64,000 nucleotides of DNA. It comes from Rhizobiaceae bacterium (GTDB lineage Bacteria; Pseudomonadota; Alphaproteobacteria; Rhizobiales; Rhizobiaceae). A program made the position numbers and the translations under genes. Below, one piece after another: positions 43,554 through 53,041 of the stretch (its first letter is position 1; every line of letters starts with the position of its first letter). Location of the stretch: the NCBI GenBank assembly GCA_023953775.1, contig JAMLJD010000010.1:1-64000 (forward strand), given 5' to 3'. Under the pieces are notes generated by a model. It was given only the letters and a program-made list of their open reading frames with translations. It was not told the origin of the DNA and searched no databases.

Positions 43554-43635
43554 GCGCTCCGCGGCGTCGAAGACCAGCGGCGCGCTCCGGCGCGCGGCGA
43601 CGGGCGAACAGGGTGCACGCAAAAGGAAGCGCTAA

Positions 43636-44856
43636 GTGGGACAGACCGTATTCATCCCCCGGGAAACCGATCAGGGCGAGACGCGGGTGGCCGCGTCGCC
43701 CGAAACCGTCAAGCGGATCGCTTCCCTCGGCTATGACGTCGTGGTGGAGGCCGGCGCGGGTTCAGCCTCCCGTGTGACCGATGACGAGTTTCAGAAGGCC
43801 GGTGCCAGGGCTGGCAAGGCCGCGGACGGTGCAAAGGCCGATATCGTCCTCAAGGTCAGGCGACCGACCGCCGCCGAGACCAAGTCCTACAAGAAAGGCG
43901 CCGTTGTCATCGCGACGATGGACCCCTACGGCAATGAGGGCGCCGTGAAGGCCATGGCGGATGCCGGGCTGACGGCCTTCGCGATGGAATTCATGCCGCG
44001 CATCACGCGCGCGCAGGTGATGGACGTCCTGTCCTCGCAGGCGAATCTGGCCGGCTACCGCGCGGTGATCGACGCCGCGGCCGAATATGACCGCGCGCTG
44101 CCGATGATGATGACGGCGGCCGGTACCGTGCCGGCGGCGAAGGTGTTCGTGATGGGCGCCGGCGTGGCGGGCCTGCAGGCGATCGCGACGGCGCGCCGCC
44201 TCGGCGCGGTCGTGACGGCGACCGACGTGCGCGCGGCCGCGGGCGAGCAGGTCCAGTCGCTCGGCGCCAAGTTCATCATGACCGACGCCCTGAAGGATGC
44301 TTCGGGGCAGGGCGGCTATGCGCGCGAGCTGACCGAGGACGAGCGCAAGGCGCAGGCCGCGCTCGTGGCGGAGCATATCGCCAAGCAGGACATCGTGATT
44401 ACGACCGCGCTCATCCCGGGCCGGCCGGCGCCCCGGCTGGTTTCGGCCGACATGGTGAAGTCGATGCGTCCGGGGTCGGTCATCGTCGACCTCGCGGTCG
44501 AGCGCGGCGGCAATGTCGAGGGCGCTGTCGCCGGCAAGATCGTCACCACGGCCAACGACGTGAAGATCATCGGCCATCTCAATGTCCCCGGGCGGATCGC
44601 CGCTTCCGCGTCGCTGCTCTATGCGAAGAACCTGCTCGCCTTCCTCGAGACGATGACCGACAAGGACGCCAAGGCGCTTGCGATCAATGAGGAGGACGAA
44701 CTCGTGGCCGCCACCATGCTGACGCATGGCGGCAAGGTGGTTCATCCGAACTTCGCCGGGGCTGCGGGCAAGGGCTCGGCCGAAGACAAGCCCAAGGCGG
44801 CTCCGAAAAAGGCCCCGGCCAGAAAATCGGCTGCCAAGCCGAAGGGAGATGCGTGA
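43636..44856 (+). CDS. pntAA: NAD(P) transhydrogenase subunit alpha, part 1 (NAD-binding domain I)
   Basis: The soluble NAD(H)-binding subunit of the proton-translocating transhydrogenase, 406 residues. It begins with the alanine-dehydrogenase-like domain ([21 protein letters not shown]) and has [20 protein letters not shown] as the NAD-binding fold and the mobile-loop region [24 protein letters not shown] Lys/Ala/Pro-rich tail (about residues 380-406) links to the next subunit. The start is GTG at 43636 after AAAGGAAG. Its stop overlaps the pntAB start (TGATG). Confidence 0.95.
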   Translation: MGQTVFIPRETDQGETRVAASPETVKRIASLGYDVVVEAGAGSASRVTDDEFQKAGARAGKAADGAKADIVLKVRRPTAAETKSYKKGAVVIATMDPYGNEGAVKAMADAGLTAFAMEFMPRITRAQVMDVLSSQANLAGYRAVIDAAAEYDRALPMMMTAAGTVPAAKVFVMGAGVAGLQAIATARRLGAVVTATDVRAAAGEQVQSLGAKFIMTDALKDASGQGGYARELTEDERKAQAALVAEHIAKQDIVITTALIPGRPAPRLVSADMVKSMRPGSVIVDLAVERGGNVEGAVAGKIVTTANDVKIIGHLNVPGRIAASASLLYAKNLLAFLETMTDKDAKALAINEEDELVAATMLTHGGKVVHPNFAGAAGKGSAEDKPKAAPKKAPARKSAAKPKGDA

Positions 44857-45281
44857 TGGAACAGACCGCGCTCGAACAGGCGCTCGACCAACTCGACAGG
44901 GCCGTAGCCGCGGTCCGCACGGCGATCGTCGAGATGCCGGCGGGCGAAGGCGCTGACGCGGCCGGGGCGGCCGCGGCTGCCGCGACCGGCGGAGCCATCG
45001 ACCCATTCATCTTCCGCCTCGCGATCTTCGTGCTGGCGATCTTCGTCGGCTATTACGTCGTCTGGTCGGTAACGCCGGCGCTGCATACGCCGCTGATGTC
45101 GGTGACCAACGCCATCTCGTCGGTGATCGTGGTCGGCGCATTGCTTGCCGTCGGCATCTCGGCTTCGGGGCTTGCAACTGGCTTCGGCTTCGTCGCGCTG
45201 GTGCTCGCCTCGGTCAACATCTTCGGCGGCTTCCTCGTCACCCAGCGCATGCTGGCGATGTACAAGAAGAAAGAGAAGTGA
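44856..45281 (+). CDS. pntAB: NAD(P) transhydrogenase subunit alpha, part 2 (membrane)
   Basis: The small membrane subunit (141 residues) of the three-gene transhydrogenase. After a hydrophilic, Ala-rich head, about four helices follow, with [40 protein letters not shown] (the proton-channel signature), and [29 protein letters not shown]. The ATG at 44856 overlaps the pntAA stop and has GGGAGA upstream. The split of alpha into two genes is typical of alphaproteobacteria, unlike the single E. coli pntA. Confidence 0.94.
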   Translation: MEQTALEQALDQLDRAVAAVRTAIVEMPAGEGADAAGAAAAAATGGAIDPFIFRLAIFVLAIFVGYYVVWSVTPALHTPLMSVTNAISSVIVVGALLAVGISASGLATGFGFVALVLASVNIFGGFLVTQRMLAMYKKKEK

Positions 45282-45285
45282 GCCC

Positions 45286-46683
45286 ATGAGCGTCAACCTC
45301 GCTTCCTTCCTCTATCTCGTTTCCGGCGTCCTGTTCATCATGGCCCTGAGGGGCCTGTCGCACCCGACCACCAGCCGGCAGGGCAATCTCTACGGCATGG
45401 TCGGCATGACGATCGCGATCGTCACGACGCTGGCGCTTGCGACGCCCAGCTTCGGCGGATTCGTGCTTATCGTTCTCGGGCTGGCGATTGGCGGCGGCGC
45501 CGGCGCCTATATCGCGCGGCGCATTCCGATGACGTCGATGCCGCAGCTCGTCGCGGCGTTCCATTCCCTGGTTGGCCTCGCGGCCGTCATGGTCGCTGCG
45601 GCGGCCATGTACTCGCCGGAGAGCTTCGGTATCGGGACGGTCGACGATATCCATGCGCAGGCGCTGGTCGAGATGAGCCTCGGCGTGGCAATCGGCGCGA
45701 TCACCTTCACGGGTTCCATCATCGCATTCCTCAAGCTCGACGGGCGGATGTCGGGAAAGCCGATCCTCCTGCCGATGCGGCACATGGTGAATGCGGGCAT
45801 CGCGATCGCGCTGGTCGTGCTCGTCATCCTGCTCGTGACGACCCAGAGCTACACCGTGTTCTGGCTTATCGTCATCCTGTCGCTTGTGCTCGGTGTGCTG
45901 ATCATCGTGCCGATCGGCGGCGCCGACATGCCGGTCGTGGTTTCCATGCTCAACTCCTATTCGGGCTGGGCGGCCGCGGGCATCGGCTTCACGCTCGGCA
46001 ATCTGGCGCTGATCATCACCGGCGCGCTGGTGGGCTCGTCGGGCGCGATCCTGTCCTACATCATGTGCAAGGGCATGAACCGCTCGTTCATCTCCGTCAT
46101 CCTGGGCGGCTTCGGCGGCGAGACCGCTGGTGCGGCCGACGACGGCATCGAGCGCACGGTCAAGCAGGGCTCGGCTGACGATGCGGCCTATCTGATGATG
46201 AACGCGCAGAAGGTCATCATCGTGCCGGGCTACGGCATGGCGGTCGCGCAGGCGCAGCATGCTTTGCGCGAGATGGCCGACAAGCTGAAAGCCAACGGCG
46301 TCGAAGTGAAGTACGCGATCCATCCCGTCGCCGGCCGCATGCCCGGACACATGAACGTGCTTCTGGCCGAAGCGCAGGTTCCGTATGACGAGGTCTTCGA
46401 GCTCGAGGACATCAATTCGGAGTTCGCACAGGCCGACGTTGCCTATGTCATCGGCGCCAACGACGTGACCAACCCGGCGGCGCGCGACGACAAGTCCTCG
46501 CCGATCTACGGCATGCCGATCCTCGACGTGGACAAGGCGCGCACCTGCCTGTTCGTCAAGCGGTCGCTCGGCTCGGGCTATGCCGGCATCGACAACACGC
46601 TGTTCTACAAGGATGGCACGATGATGCTTCTGGGCGATGCCAAGAAGATGACCGAGAACATCGTCAAGGCGATGGATCACTGA
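45286..46683 (+). CDS. pntB: NAD(P) transhydrogenase subunit beta
   Basis: The beta subunit (465 residues) with about eight to nine membrane helices and the NADP(H)-binding domain at the C-terminus. Landmarks are LRGLSHPTTSRQGNLYGMVG near the start, PVVVSMLNSYSGWAAAGIGF, VPGYGMAVAQAQHALREMAD at the NADP site and IGANDVTNPAAR. The enzyme uses proton motive force to make NADPH from NADH. The ATG at 45286 lies four bases after the pntAB stop. The frame is open further upstream, but that would run deep into pntAB. Confidence 0.95.
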   Translation: MSVNLASFLYLVSGVLFIMALRGLSHPTTSRQGNLYGMVGMTIAIVTTLALATPSFGGFVLIVLGLAIGGGAGAYIARRIPMTSMPQLVAAFHSLVGLAAVMVAAAAMYSPESFGIGTVDDIHAQALVEMSLGVAIGAITFTGSIIAFLKLDGRMSGKPILLPMRHMVNAGIAIALVVLVILLVTTQSYTVFWLIVILSLVLGVLIIVPIGGADMPVVVSMLNSYSGWAAAGIGFTLGNLALIITGALVGSSGAILSYIMCKGMNRSFISVILGGFGGETAGAADDGIERTVKQGSADDAAYLMMNAQKVIIVPGYGMAVAQAQHALREMADKLKANGVEVKYAIHPVAGRMPGHMNVLLAEAQVPYDEVFELEDINSEFAQADVAYVIGANDVTNPAARDDKSSPIYGMPILDVDKARTCLFVKRSLGSGYAGIDNTLFYKDGTMMLLGDAKKMTENIVKAMDH

Positions 46684-46724
46684 TCCTCCATGCCGGAGGC
46701 GCGGCAGCGTCACCCCTCGAAACA

Positions 46725-46756
46725 AAAAACCGCCGGAGCGTCCTCCGGCGGTTTTT
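46725..46756. terminator. Bidirectional rho-independent terminator after pntB
   Basis: AAAAACCGCCGGAG (46725-46738) pairs with CTCCGGCGGTTTTT (46743-46756) around a four-base loop. It has T-runs in both orientations and separates pntB from the convergent DUF992 gene. Confidence 0.9.
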
Positions 46757-46777
46757 CGTTGCGCCTTCCCGATACGG

Positions 46778-47263
46778 TCAGTCGGCGACCGCGGTCAGCG
46801 AAAACTGCGATACGCCGACGGCGATGTTCACGCCCGTCTGCGCCTGGACGCTGACCGGCTGCAGCGTCAGGGTCTGGTTCGAGCCGCCGACAAGAACGTT
46901 GGCTCCGCCGCCGACGACGGCGCTGGCTTCGGCGCTCGCGCCGACATAGTCGCCCTGGAGCGCGCCAGGCGCATAGGGATCGGTCGTCGGGGCCAGCACC
47001 AGCCAGCGCACCAGCTTGTCACCTGTCACGCCGATGTCGATCCCGAACTTGCTCACGATCCCGACATAGGCTTCGGGCGGCCGGGAGGCATCGGCCGGCG
47101 TGAACGTGCAGGCCAGCTCCTTGCTCGAAATGATCGACAGGTTGATGCCGCCTTCCATCACGCAATCCAGCATGCCGAGTTCGGTTCGCTCCTCGGCGAG
47201 TGCCGGGGTCGATACGGCGGCCGCGAGAAGCGCGCCAGCGGCGAAAAGGGTCTTTCTCATCAT
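46778..47263 (-). CDS. DUF992 secreted protein
   Basis: A 161-residue exported protein with a Sec signal peptide (MRKTLFAAGALLAAAVSTP and cleavage after ALA). The mature part shows the DUF992 pattern common in rhizobia: LGMLDCVMEGG, ISSKELACTFTPAD, YVGIVSKFGIDIGVT, LVWLVLAPT-like LVRWLVLAPT, and GDYVGASAEASAVVGGGANVLVGGSN. The two Cys probably pair. The function is unknown; the family is thought to be a small periplasmic or outer-membrane-associated beta protein. It ends next to the pntB terminator. Confidence 0.88.
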   Translation of the reverse strand: MMRKTLFAAGALLAAAVSTPALAEERTELGMLDCVMEGGINLSIISSKELACTFTPADASRPPEAYVGIVSKFGIDIGVTGDKLVRWLVLAPTTDPYAPGALQGDYVGASAEASAVVGGGANVLVGGSNQTLTLQPVSVQAQTGVNIAVGVSQFSLTAVAD

Positions 47264-47403
47264 AAATCTCCTGGTTGTCCCTCCCCCGACAAACTCCTGT
47301 CGGCTGGCAAGGTTCCTTTGGTTGGCGGCAATCGGAACCGTTCCATCCTGGCCCGAAAGGGTCTAGGGTCAGGTGGGGCGCTTTCGTGGAAGGGATACCG
47401 GCC

Positions 47404-49224
47404 ATGGCAGCGAAGACCGAAGGCGGCGCCCGCCCGAAACGGCGGAGCAGGTCCAGGGCAACGTCAGCCGGAACGGAGGAACTTCCGGCGCCGCGGGCGC
47501 GGCTTCCGCGCGAGCCCGACCCGTTGAAACAGGCGGTGGTGGTGATCCACGGCATGGGCGAGCAGGCGCCGATGGCGACGCTGCGGAGCTTCGTGCGGGC
47601 GATATGGGAAACCGACCTGTCGCTGACGCGCAAGGCGCCGGACAAGGACAAGGTCAGGCGGACGGATGGCGGCGAGACCGTCAACCGCGCCTGGATCGTT
47701 CCCGACACGCGAACCGGCTCGCTGGAATTGTCGCGCATCGCCACGCCCGCCGGCGATTTCGGTGCGCGGACCGACTTCTTCGAGTTCTACTGGGCCGACA
47801 TCATGGCCGGAACGACCTTCGATCATGTCAAGGCATGGGTCTCGGGGCTCCTGCTGCGCTGGCCGCACCAGGTGCCGAACGGCATGCGCCGCGCCTGGGT
47901 CATCCTGTGGCTGCTCGTGATCCTGACGGCCGGCACGGCGGCGATGGGCATCTTCGGCCTGACCAGCGGCGAGGACCAGGCACCGCCCGACGAGGCCTGG
48001 ATCGCGCTGTCGCGGCTGATCGGGTTCGGCATCGTCGCGGCCGTTGCGATCGTGGCCATGGTCGGCCTGCAGATCAGGCTGGCGCGCGCGCCGCGTCGCC
48101 CTCCCGTCTCATGGGCGTTCACCGTCGTCGTGCCGCTCGCCTTCGCCGCCGTCGCCTGGCTCTTCGTGCCGTGGCCGAACGTGTTCACGTTTCCGATCCT
48201 GTCGCTCGCGGCGTCCGCGCTGTTCGGCTACGCCATACAGGCCTTTCTGGTTCCCTATTTCGGCGACGTGGCCCGCTATGTCCGCTCGGCCCCCGATACG
48301 ATCGCCAAGCGGGCGGAGGTCCGGGAACGGGGACTGGCGCTCTTGCGCCGGCTGAACGGCAAGCCGGTCTCCATGGCCGGTACCGAGCGCTATGATTTCG
48401 GCGAGGAGGAGCCCTATCACCGCATCATCGTCGTGGCCCACAGCCTCGGTTCGATCATCGCCTACGACATTCTCAGCCATTTCTGGACCGAGGTCGGGCC
48501 GACGACCTCCAACCCGGCGGGACCCTCCGGCCTGATGGCGCTGCAGGCGGTCGACCAGTACCTGCACGATTGCGCGCTGCCCGAGGACCATGCCGACCGC
48601 AAAACGTTCGAGATCGGCGAATTCCGACGGCTGCAGCGTATGGCGGCCGATGCGCTGGGCGCCGAAAAGGGCGGCTGGAAGATCACCGATTTCGTCACGG
48701 TGGGCAGTCCGCTCGCCCATGCCGAGTTCCTGATCGCCATCGACCGCGACAGGCTCGACCGGCTGATCGGGGAGCGGCAGGTTCCGGTTTCGCCCCCGAT
48801 GCGGGAACATCCGGGCGACGACTTCCTGTATCTGAGCCGGCTCGCCGGACGGCCGTCCGAAACCGTGGCGCGGCACGATTCCATCTTCGCCGCGACGCGC
48901 TGGACCAACATCTACGATCCGCACAATCTCGCGACCGGCGACATCATCTCCGGGCCCGTGTCACCGGTGTTCGGAAAAGGCGTCGAAGACCATTGCGTTC
49001 GGATCCGGCGGCCGTTCCTGGCGTCGCGGCGGTCGCGCATCTTCACGCATACGCATTACTGGTCGCTCGAATCTGCCGGCCATGCGTGCTCGCCGCTCCC
49101 ACCAGTCGACGGCCGGGAGCCGGACCAGCACGAGGTCGGCGATCACGTCAGGCTGCTGCGCGAGGCGGTGGCGCTCGACGACATCGCGATGACGGGGCAA
49201 GACAGCGAAGAAACGATCGTTTAG
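47404..49224 (+). CDS. Membrane-embedded alpha/beta-hydrolase-like protein of unknown function
   Basis: A 606-residue protein. A basic N-terminus (about 40 residues) is followed by a hydrolase-like start, KQAVVVIHGMGEQAPMATLR. Four hydrophobic segments lie at about 167-290 (AWVILWLLVILTAGTAAMGI, IGFGIVAAVAIVAMVGL, WAFTVVVPLAFAAVAWLFV, FPILSLAASALFGYAI). The C-terminal half has the nucleophile motif AHSLGS at 345-350 with candidate Ser347 (IVVAHSLGSIIAYDIL), VTVGSPLAHAEFL, and an end region with HTHYW that could give the catalytic His. Interrupting an alpha/beta hydrolase fold with membrane helices after its first strand is unusual. Lipid or peptide substrates are possible, but nothing shows which. 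Confidence 0.82.
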   Translation: MAAKTEGGARPKRRSRSRATSAGTEELPAPRARLPREPDPLKQAVVVIHGMGEQAPMATLRSFVRAIWETDLSLTRKAPDKDKVRRTDGGETVNRAWIVPDTRTGSLELSRIATPAGDFGARTDFFEFYWADIMAGTTFDHVKAWVSGLLLRWPHQVPNGMRRAWVILWLLVILTAGTAAMGIFGLTSGEDQAPPDEAWIALSRLIGFGIVAAVAIVAMVGLQIRLARAPRRPPVSWAFTVVVPLAFAAVAWLFVPWPNVFTFPILSLAASALFGYAIQAFLVPYFGDVARYVRSAPDTIAKRAEVRERGLALLRRLNGKPVSMAGTERYDFGEEEPYHRIIVVAHSLGSIIAYDILSHFWTEVGPTTSNPAGPSGLMALQAVDQYLHDCALPEDHADRKTFEIGEFRRLQRMAADALGAEKGGWKITDFVTVGSPLAHAEFLIAIDRDRLDRLIGERQVPVSPPMREHPGDDFLYLSRLAGRPSETVARHDSIFAATRWTNIYDPHNLATGDIISGPVSPVFGKGVEDHCVRIRRPFLASRRSRIFTHTHYWSLESAGHACSPLPPVDGREPDQHEVGDHVRLLREAVALDDIAMTGQDSEETIV

Positions 49225-49345
49225 GCCGTCGTCAGACCGTATTTTTGAGAAGTGGATGCCGGTTTTCGGCGAAAACACGGTCCGCATAACCGGTTTTCGC
49301 GCATCTTTTTTGCTGCGAGGTTGTCTCACCCCGCCTCAAAACGAC

Positions 49346-50191
49346 CTAGGCGCCGCGGGTGCGGTCGAGCCCCTCGCGGGCTGCCTTGTAGTTCGGATCG
49401 AGCCGGACGGCCTCCGAATAGGACTTCGCAGCGCGTGCCTTGTCGCCGCGCTGTTCCATCACAAGGCCCTGGTTGAACCAGCCTTCGGCGTTGCGCTTGT
49501 CGAGCTGGATGGCGCGGTTGAAGTCGGCCAGCGCGTTCTCCTGGTCGTTCAGCGCCAGGTAGGAAATACCGCGGCCATTGTAGGGCTCGGGCGAATCCGG
49601 CGCGAGCGATATCGCGGTCGCGAAATCCTCGATGGCGAAATCCTGCTGGCCGCGCGACTGATAGAGCAGGCCGCGATTGTGGTAGGCGCGCGGGTCCGTG
49701 GTGTCGAGCTGGATCGCGCGGTTGAAATCCTGGAAGGCCTGGTCCGTGCGCCCGGCGAGGCGATAGACGGTGCCGCGGCCGATATAGGCGGCATCGTAGG
49801 ACGGGTTGATCTGCAGCGCCTTGTTGTAGTCGGCGACCGCCTTCTGGTCGTCGCCCTTGAAGCGATGGATCAGCGCCCTGTTCGCATAGGCCTGGTAGAA
49901 GCCCGGGCGAAGCTGGATCGCCTTGTTGAAGTCGTCCAGCGCCCTGTCGTACTGACCCGCGCGGCCATAGGCGGATCCGCGCACATTGTAGGCTTCGGGG
50001 TCGCGCGGGTTCCTGTCGATCACGGCGGAGAGCGAGCCGATGTTCTCGGCCGATCCCTGGGCCGCGTCCATCACGACGAGGTTGTCGACCTGCGCCGTCT
50101 GGCATCCGGCCATGCCGAGTGCGCCAAGGACGACCAGGGCGATCGCGCCGCGTTCAATCAAGTACGCGCGGCCACTTCTCACTTCGCCCAT
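49346..50191 (-). CDS. TPR-repeat lipoprotein (NlpI-like)
   Basis: A 281-residue lipoprotein. The signal ends in a lipobox (LGMAGC, Cys30), so it is probably anchored to the outer membrane or periplasmic face. The rest is a run of about six tetratricopeptide repeats, each with the form A-Y-x-N-R-G-x-x-Y: YNVRGSAYGRAGQYDRALDD, AYIGRGTVYRLAGRTDQAFQ and AYHNRGLLYQSRGQQDFAIE. NlpI-type proteins in other bacteria bring murein hydrolases together. A role here is inference. It is convergent with the hydrolase gene. Confidence 0.9.
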   Translation of the reverse strand: MGEVRSGRAYLIERGAIALVVLGALGMAGCQTAQVDNLVVMDAAQGSAENIGSLSAVIDRNPRDPEAYNVRGSAYGRAGQYDRALDDFNKAIQLRPGFYQAYANRALIHRFKGDDQKAVADYNKALQINPSYDAAYIGRGTVYRLAGRTDQAFQDFNRAIQLDTTDPRAYHNRGLLYQSRGQQDFAIEDFATAISLAPDSPEPYNGRGISYLALNDQENALADFNRAIQLDKRNAEGWFNQGLVMEQRGDKARAAKSYSEAVRLDPNYKAAREGLDRTRGA

Positions 50192-50329
50192 ATGTCAAAT
50201 CCCTCGCTGACTGACGCCTGTTGCCGGCGCGACTGCGGTCGTCCCGATCGCGCAACGAAAAAGGTGGCGGCGATTCGCACCGCGCCACCTTGTCTGCCTA
50301 AAGCCCGAAAAGGACGAAAACGGGGCGGC

Positions 50330-50557
50330 TCAGCGTGCCGCCGGACGTCCGGCAACAAGACCCTCGCGCTGGGCGCGCTTGCGCGCCAGCTTGCGTGCAC
50401 GGCGAACGGCCTCGGCCTTTTCGCGGGCGCGCTTCTCGGAAGGCTTTTCGTAATGTCCGCGCATCTTCATCTCGCGGAAAATGCCTTCGCGCTGCATCTT
50501 TTTCTTGAGCGCGCGGAGCGCCTGGTCAACGTTGTTGTCGCGAACGAGTACCTGCAC
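50330..50557 (-). CDS. rpsU: 30S ribosomal protein S21
   Basis: Ribosomal protein S21, 75 residues from the GTG at 50557: [20 protein letters not shown] followed by [20 protein letters not shown] and a long basic tail ([13 protein letters not shown]). The frame is open upstream to an ATG at 50596, but homologues start at QVLVRDNNV and an AGGAA site lies just before the GTG, so the GTG is preferred. Rhizobia often carry more than one S21 copy. S21 helps translation initiation on the small ribosomal subunit. Confidence 0.93.
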   Translation of the reverse strand: MQVLVRDNNVDQALRALKKKMQREGIFREMKMRGHYEKPSEKRAREKAEAVRRARKLARKRAQREGLVAGRPAAR

Positions 50558-50921
50558 GTGCGTTCCTGTCTTGCCGAGGGTCGGGCCCGTTGTCATGAAT
50601 GGTGTTTGCGCATATCAAAGCGCATCCGCCGTGAACACACTGGCGGATTGCGCGCGCTCATAACAGAATCATGCCAACTTGTCCACAGGCCACGATGTGA
50701 TGGCGGGGACGCTCGGCGACGTCGCGCCGCGCGGCTGAATTCGCCTCCGCTTCGGATCGTACTCCGCCGTTTCCGTCGCGGTATCGAACGGGGAAACCGC
50801 CGATCCCCGCATTCCGTCATCCGCCGTCGCAATCAGTGCAAGAATGGCGGCGCGCGTTGGCTAGTGGTATGGCTCGCGCCTTAAGAGCCGAATGTCATCC
50901 AGTCGCCGGGGACCATTGTCC
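50558..50921. other. Intergenic region between rpsU and the sarcosine oxidase operon
   Basis: This 364-base gap has no convincing gene. It holds the rpsU promoter on the minus strand and must hold the promoter of the soxB operon on the plus strand, which I could not pinpoint. A single TTGTCCACA at 50679-50687 is one base off a DnaA box and overlaps the rpsU -35 box; one such site does not make an origin. Confidence 0.6.
50657..50685 (-). promoter_or_regulatory. Likely promoter of rpsU
   Basis: On the minus strand TGGACA (50685-50680), 17 bases, then TATGAG (50662-50657) form a sigma-70-type promoter with five and four matches to consensus. The transcript would start near 50650, giving a leader of about 90 bases. 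Confidence 0.5.
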
Positions 50922-52175
50922 ATGCGCAAATTCTCAGCTTTCGCCGTCGCCCGTGAAGCGTTCCGCGGTCACAAGGGGTGGGGCGAGCAATGGCGGTCGC
51001 CGGAGCCCAAGAGCGCATATGACGTGATCATCGTCGGCGCCGGCGGGCACGGGCTCGCCACCGCCTACTATCTGGCCTCGCAGCACGGCATCACCAATGT
51101 CGCGGTGCTCGAGAAGGGCTGGCTCGGCGGCGGCAATACCGGCCGCAACACGACCATCATCCGGTCGAACTATCTCTACGACGAGTCAGCCGGCATCTAC
51201 GATCACGCGGTGAAGCTGTGGGACGGGCTGAGCCAGGAGCTCAACTACAACGTCATGTACTCGCCGCGCGGGGTGATGATGCTGGCCCACAACGTACACG
51301 ACGTGCAGGTGTTCAAGCGCCACATCCACGCCAACCGGCTCAACGGCGTCGACAATGAGTGGCTGACGCCTGAGCAGGCGAAGGAATTCTGCCCGCCGCT
51401 CAACATCTCGAAGTCGGCGCGCTATCCGGTCATGGGCGCGGCGCTGCAACGGCGCGGCGGCACGGCGCGTCACGACGCGGTCGCCTGGGGCTATGCCCGC
51501 GGCGCCTCGGCGCGCGGCGTGGACATCATCCAGAATTGCGAGGTCACGGGCATCAGGCGTTCGCTCGAGGGCGAGGTCACCGGCGTCGACACGACCAGGG
51601 GCTTCATCGGCGCGAAGAAGATCGGTGTCGTGGCGGCCGGTCATTCCTCGGTGCTGATGCAGATGGCGGGCGTGCGGATGCCGCTGGAATCCTATCCGCT
51701 GCAGGCGCTGGTGTCGGAGCCGGTGAAGCCGGTGTTCCCGTGCGTGGTGATGTCGAACACGGTCCACGCCTACATCTCGCAGTCGGACAAGGGCGAGCTG
51801 GTGATCGGCGCCGGTACCGACCAGTACACCTCCTATTCGCAGACCGGCGGGCTCCACATCATCAACCACACGCTCGACGCGATCTGCGAGATGTTTCCGA
51901 TCTTCACGCGCATGAAGATGCTGCGTTCCTGGGGCGGCATCGTCGACGTCACGCCCGACCGCTCGCCGATCCTGGCGAAGACGCCGGTGAAGGGGCTCTA
52001 CGTCAATTGCGGCTGGGGGACGGGCGGCTTCAAGGCGACGCCCGGCTCGGGCCATGTCTTCGCTCACACCATCGCGCGCGACGAACCCCATGCCATCAAC
52101 GCGCCGTTCACGCTGGAGCGCTTCCGCACCGGCCGGCTGATCGACGAGGCGGCGGCGGCCGCGGTGGCGCACTGA
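50922..52175 (+). CDS. soxB: Sarcosine oxidase subunit beta
   Basis: The FAD/FMN-binding catalytic subunit of heterotetrameric sarcosine oxidase, 417 residues, the usual length. It has the dinucleotide-binding [20 protein letters not shown] near residue 34 and [31 protein letters not shown] around residues 178-190 holds the His that carries covalent FMN in characterised homologues. The enzyme removes the methyl group of sarcosine to give glycine, hydrogen peroxide and methylene-tetrahydrofolate. The ATG at 50922 gives the conserved N-terminus [14 protein letters not shown]; an in-frame ATG ten codons earlier does not. Its stop overlaps the start of an unknown gene (TGATG), then soxD follows. 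Confidence 0.95.
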   Translation: MRKFSAFAVAREAFRGHKGWGEQWRSPEPKSAYDVIIVGAGGHGLATAYYLASQHGITNVAVLEKGWLGGGNTGRNTTIIRSNYLYDESAGIYDHAVKLWDGLSQELNYNVMYSPRGVMMLAHNVHDVQVFKRHIHANRLNGVDNEWLTPEQAKEFCPPLNISKSARYPVMGAALQRRGGTARHDAVAWGYARGASARGVDIIQNCEVTGIRRSLEGEVTGVDTTRGFIGAKKIGVVAAGHSSVLMQMAGVRMPLESYPLQALVSEPVKPVFPCVVMSNTVHAYISQSDKGELVIGAGTDQYTSYSQTGGLHIINHTLDAICEMFPIFTRMKMLRSWGGIVDVTPDRSPILAKTPVKGLYVNCGWGTGGFKATPGSGHVFAHTIARDEPHAINAPFTLERFRTGRLIDEAAAAAVAH

Positions 52176-52609
52176 TGATCGCCGCCGTCTCCATGGTCTT
52201 GGGAACCCTGCCGTTTCTCCTGGCGGACGATGCCGCCGGATCGGTGGACAGGGACGCAACGTTTCCGGAAATCGAGATCAGCAGGGCCGGTTCGCAGCAC
52301 GAGTGGCCTTTCTCGGTCGATCGGGGAACGTTGAGTTGCGTCGCATATGACGGGACCCGGACGGTGTTTTTTACCGAGCCGTGGCGCGACGACGTTCCAC
52401 AGGAGTTCGGCAACATGACGCTGCCGCGCATGGTGGCTGTCTCGACCAATCCGCTCGTCCTGTTCGTTTCGATCGAGAATCGGGATCTCTATCTGCCTTT
52501 CGACAGCATCGAGATCCTTACCAGGCGTCTCGCACCCTTCGAAATCATGGGCCTCGCCCTGTGCGAAGCGGACGATCCCGCGCCGCGGAAGACATTTTTG
52601 AGGAACTGA
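52175..52609 (+). CDS. Unknown exported protein within the sarcosine oxidase operon
   Basis: A 144-residue protein with a short N-terminal hydrophobic segment ([20 protein letters not shown]) that looks like a signal peptide or anchor. The rest has a beta-rich look: HEWPFSVDRGTLSCVAYDGT, RTVFFTEPWRDDVPQEFGNM, MVAVSTNPLVLFVSIENRDL, and a single-strand end. Two Cys (in LSCVAY and ALCEAD) could pair. Its ATG overlaps the soxB stop as TGATG and its stop lies six bases before soxD, so it is fully embedded and translationally coupled. The usual order is soxB-soxD-soxA-soxG with nothing between. I do not recognise the family. Confidence 0.8.
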   Translation: MIAAVSMVLGTLPFLLADDAAGSVDRDATFPEIEISRAGSQHEWPFSVDRGTLSCVAYDGTRTVFFTEPWRDDVPQEFGNMTLPRMVAVSTNPLVLFVSIENRDLYLPFDSIEILTRRLAPFEIMGLALCEADDPAPRKTFLRN

Positions 52610-52615
52610 GGACGC

Positions 52616-53041
52616 ATGCTGCTCATCCATTGTCCCTATTGCGGTGAAGACCGGCCGGAGCTGGAATTCCGGCATGCCGGCGAGGCGCACATCGCGCGTC
52701 CCACCAATATCGTCGAACTGAACGACCAGGAGTTCGAGGCGTTCTTCTTCATCCGCTCGAATCCCAAGGGGATCGTCTTCGAGCGCTGGCGGCACATCCA
52801 CGGATGCGCGCGGTTCTTCAATGCGGCGCGCGATACCGTCAGCGACAAGTTCCTGACGACCTACAAGGCCGGCGAACCGAAACCCGACCTCGACACGCGG
52901 CGGCGCGGCCCGGGCACCACCCCGAAGCGGGCGCAGACAGCGCCGGCGGCGAAGGCCGTACCGGGCGGCAAGGGCAACGCAAAGTCTCCCGCGCGCAAGC
53001 CTGCGGCCAAACGCGGCGCTGGCAGAAAGGGGCAGGGGTGA
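52616..53041 (+). CDS. soxD: Sarcosine oxidase subunit delta
   Basis: The small zinc subunit, 141 residues, longer than the usual 90-100. Zinc ligands are Cys6 and Cys9 (HCPYCG) with His60/His62 and Cys64 in WRHIHGCARFF. The core ends near residue 97 and a Lys/Ala/Pro-rich basic tail (about 98-141: TTPKRAQTAPAAKAVPGG and so on) is extra. GAGGA lies before the ATG. The stop overlaps the soxA start (TGATG at 53039-53043). The subunit holds the complex together between SoxA and SoxB. Confidence 0.93.
   Translation: MLLIHCPYCGEDRPELEFRHAGEAHIARPTNIVELNDQEFEAFFFIRSNPKGIVFERWRHIHGCARFFNAARDTVSDKFLTTYKAGEPKPDLDTRRRGPGTTPKRAQTAPAAKAVPGGKGNAKSPARKPAAKRGAGRKGQG

Noticed and set aside
50558-50596. Extended N-terminus of ribosomal protein S21 from the ATG at 50596
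   Set aside because: The extra 13 residues are not seen in the S21 family, and a ribosome site lies directly before the GTG at 50557.
50679-50687. DnaA-box-like TTGTCCACA
   Set aside because: A single near-match without further boxes, AT-rich unwinding element or dnaA/gidA/parAB neighbours is not an origin; it overlaps the rpsU promoter.
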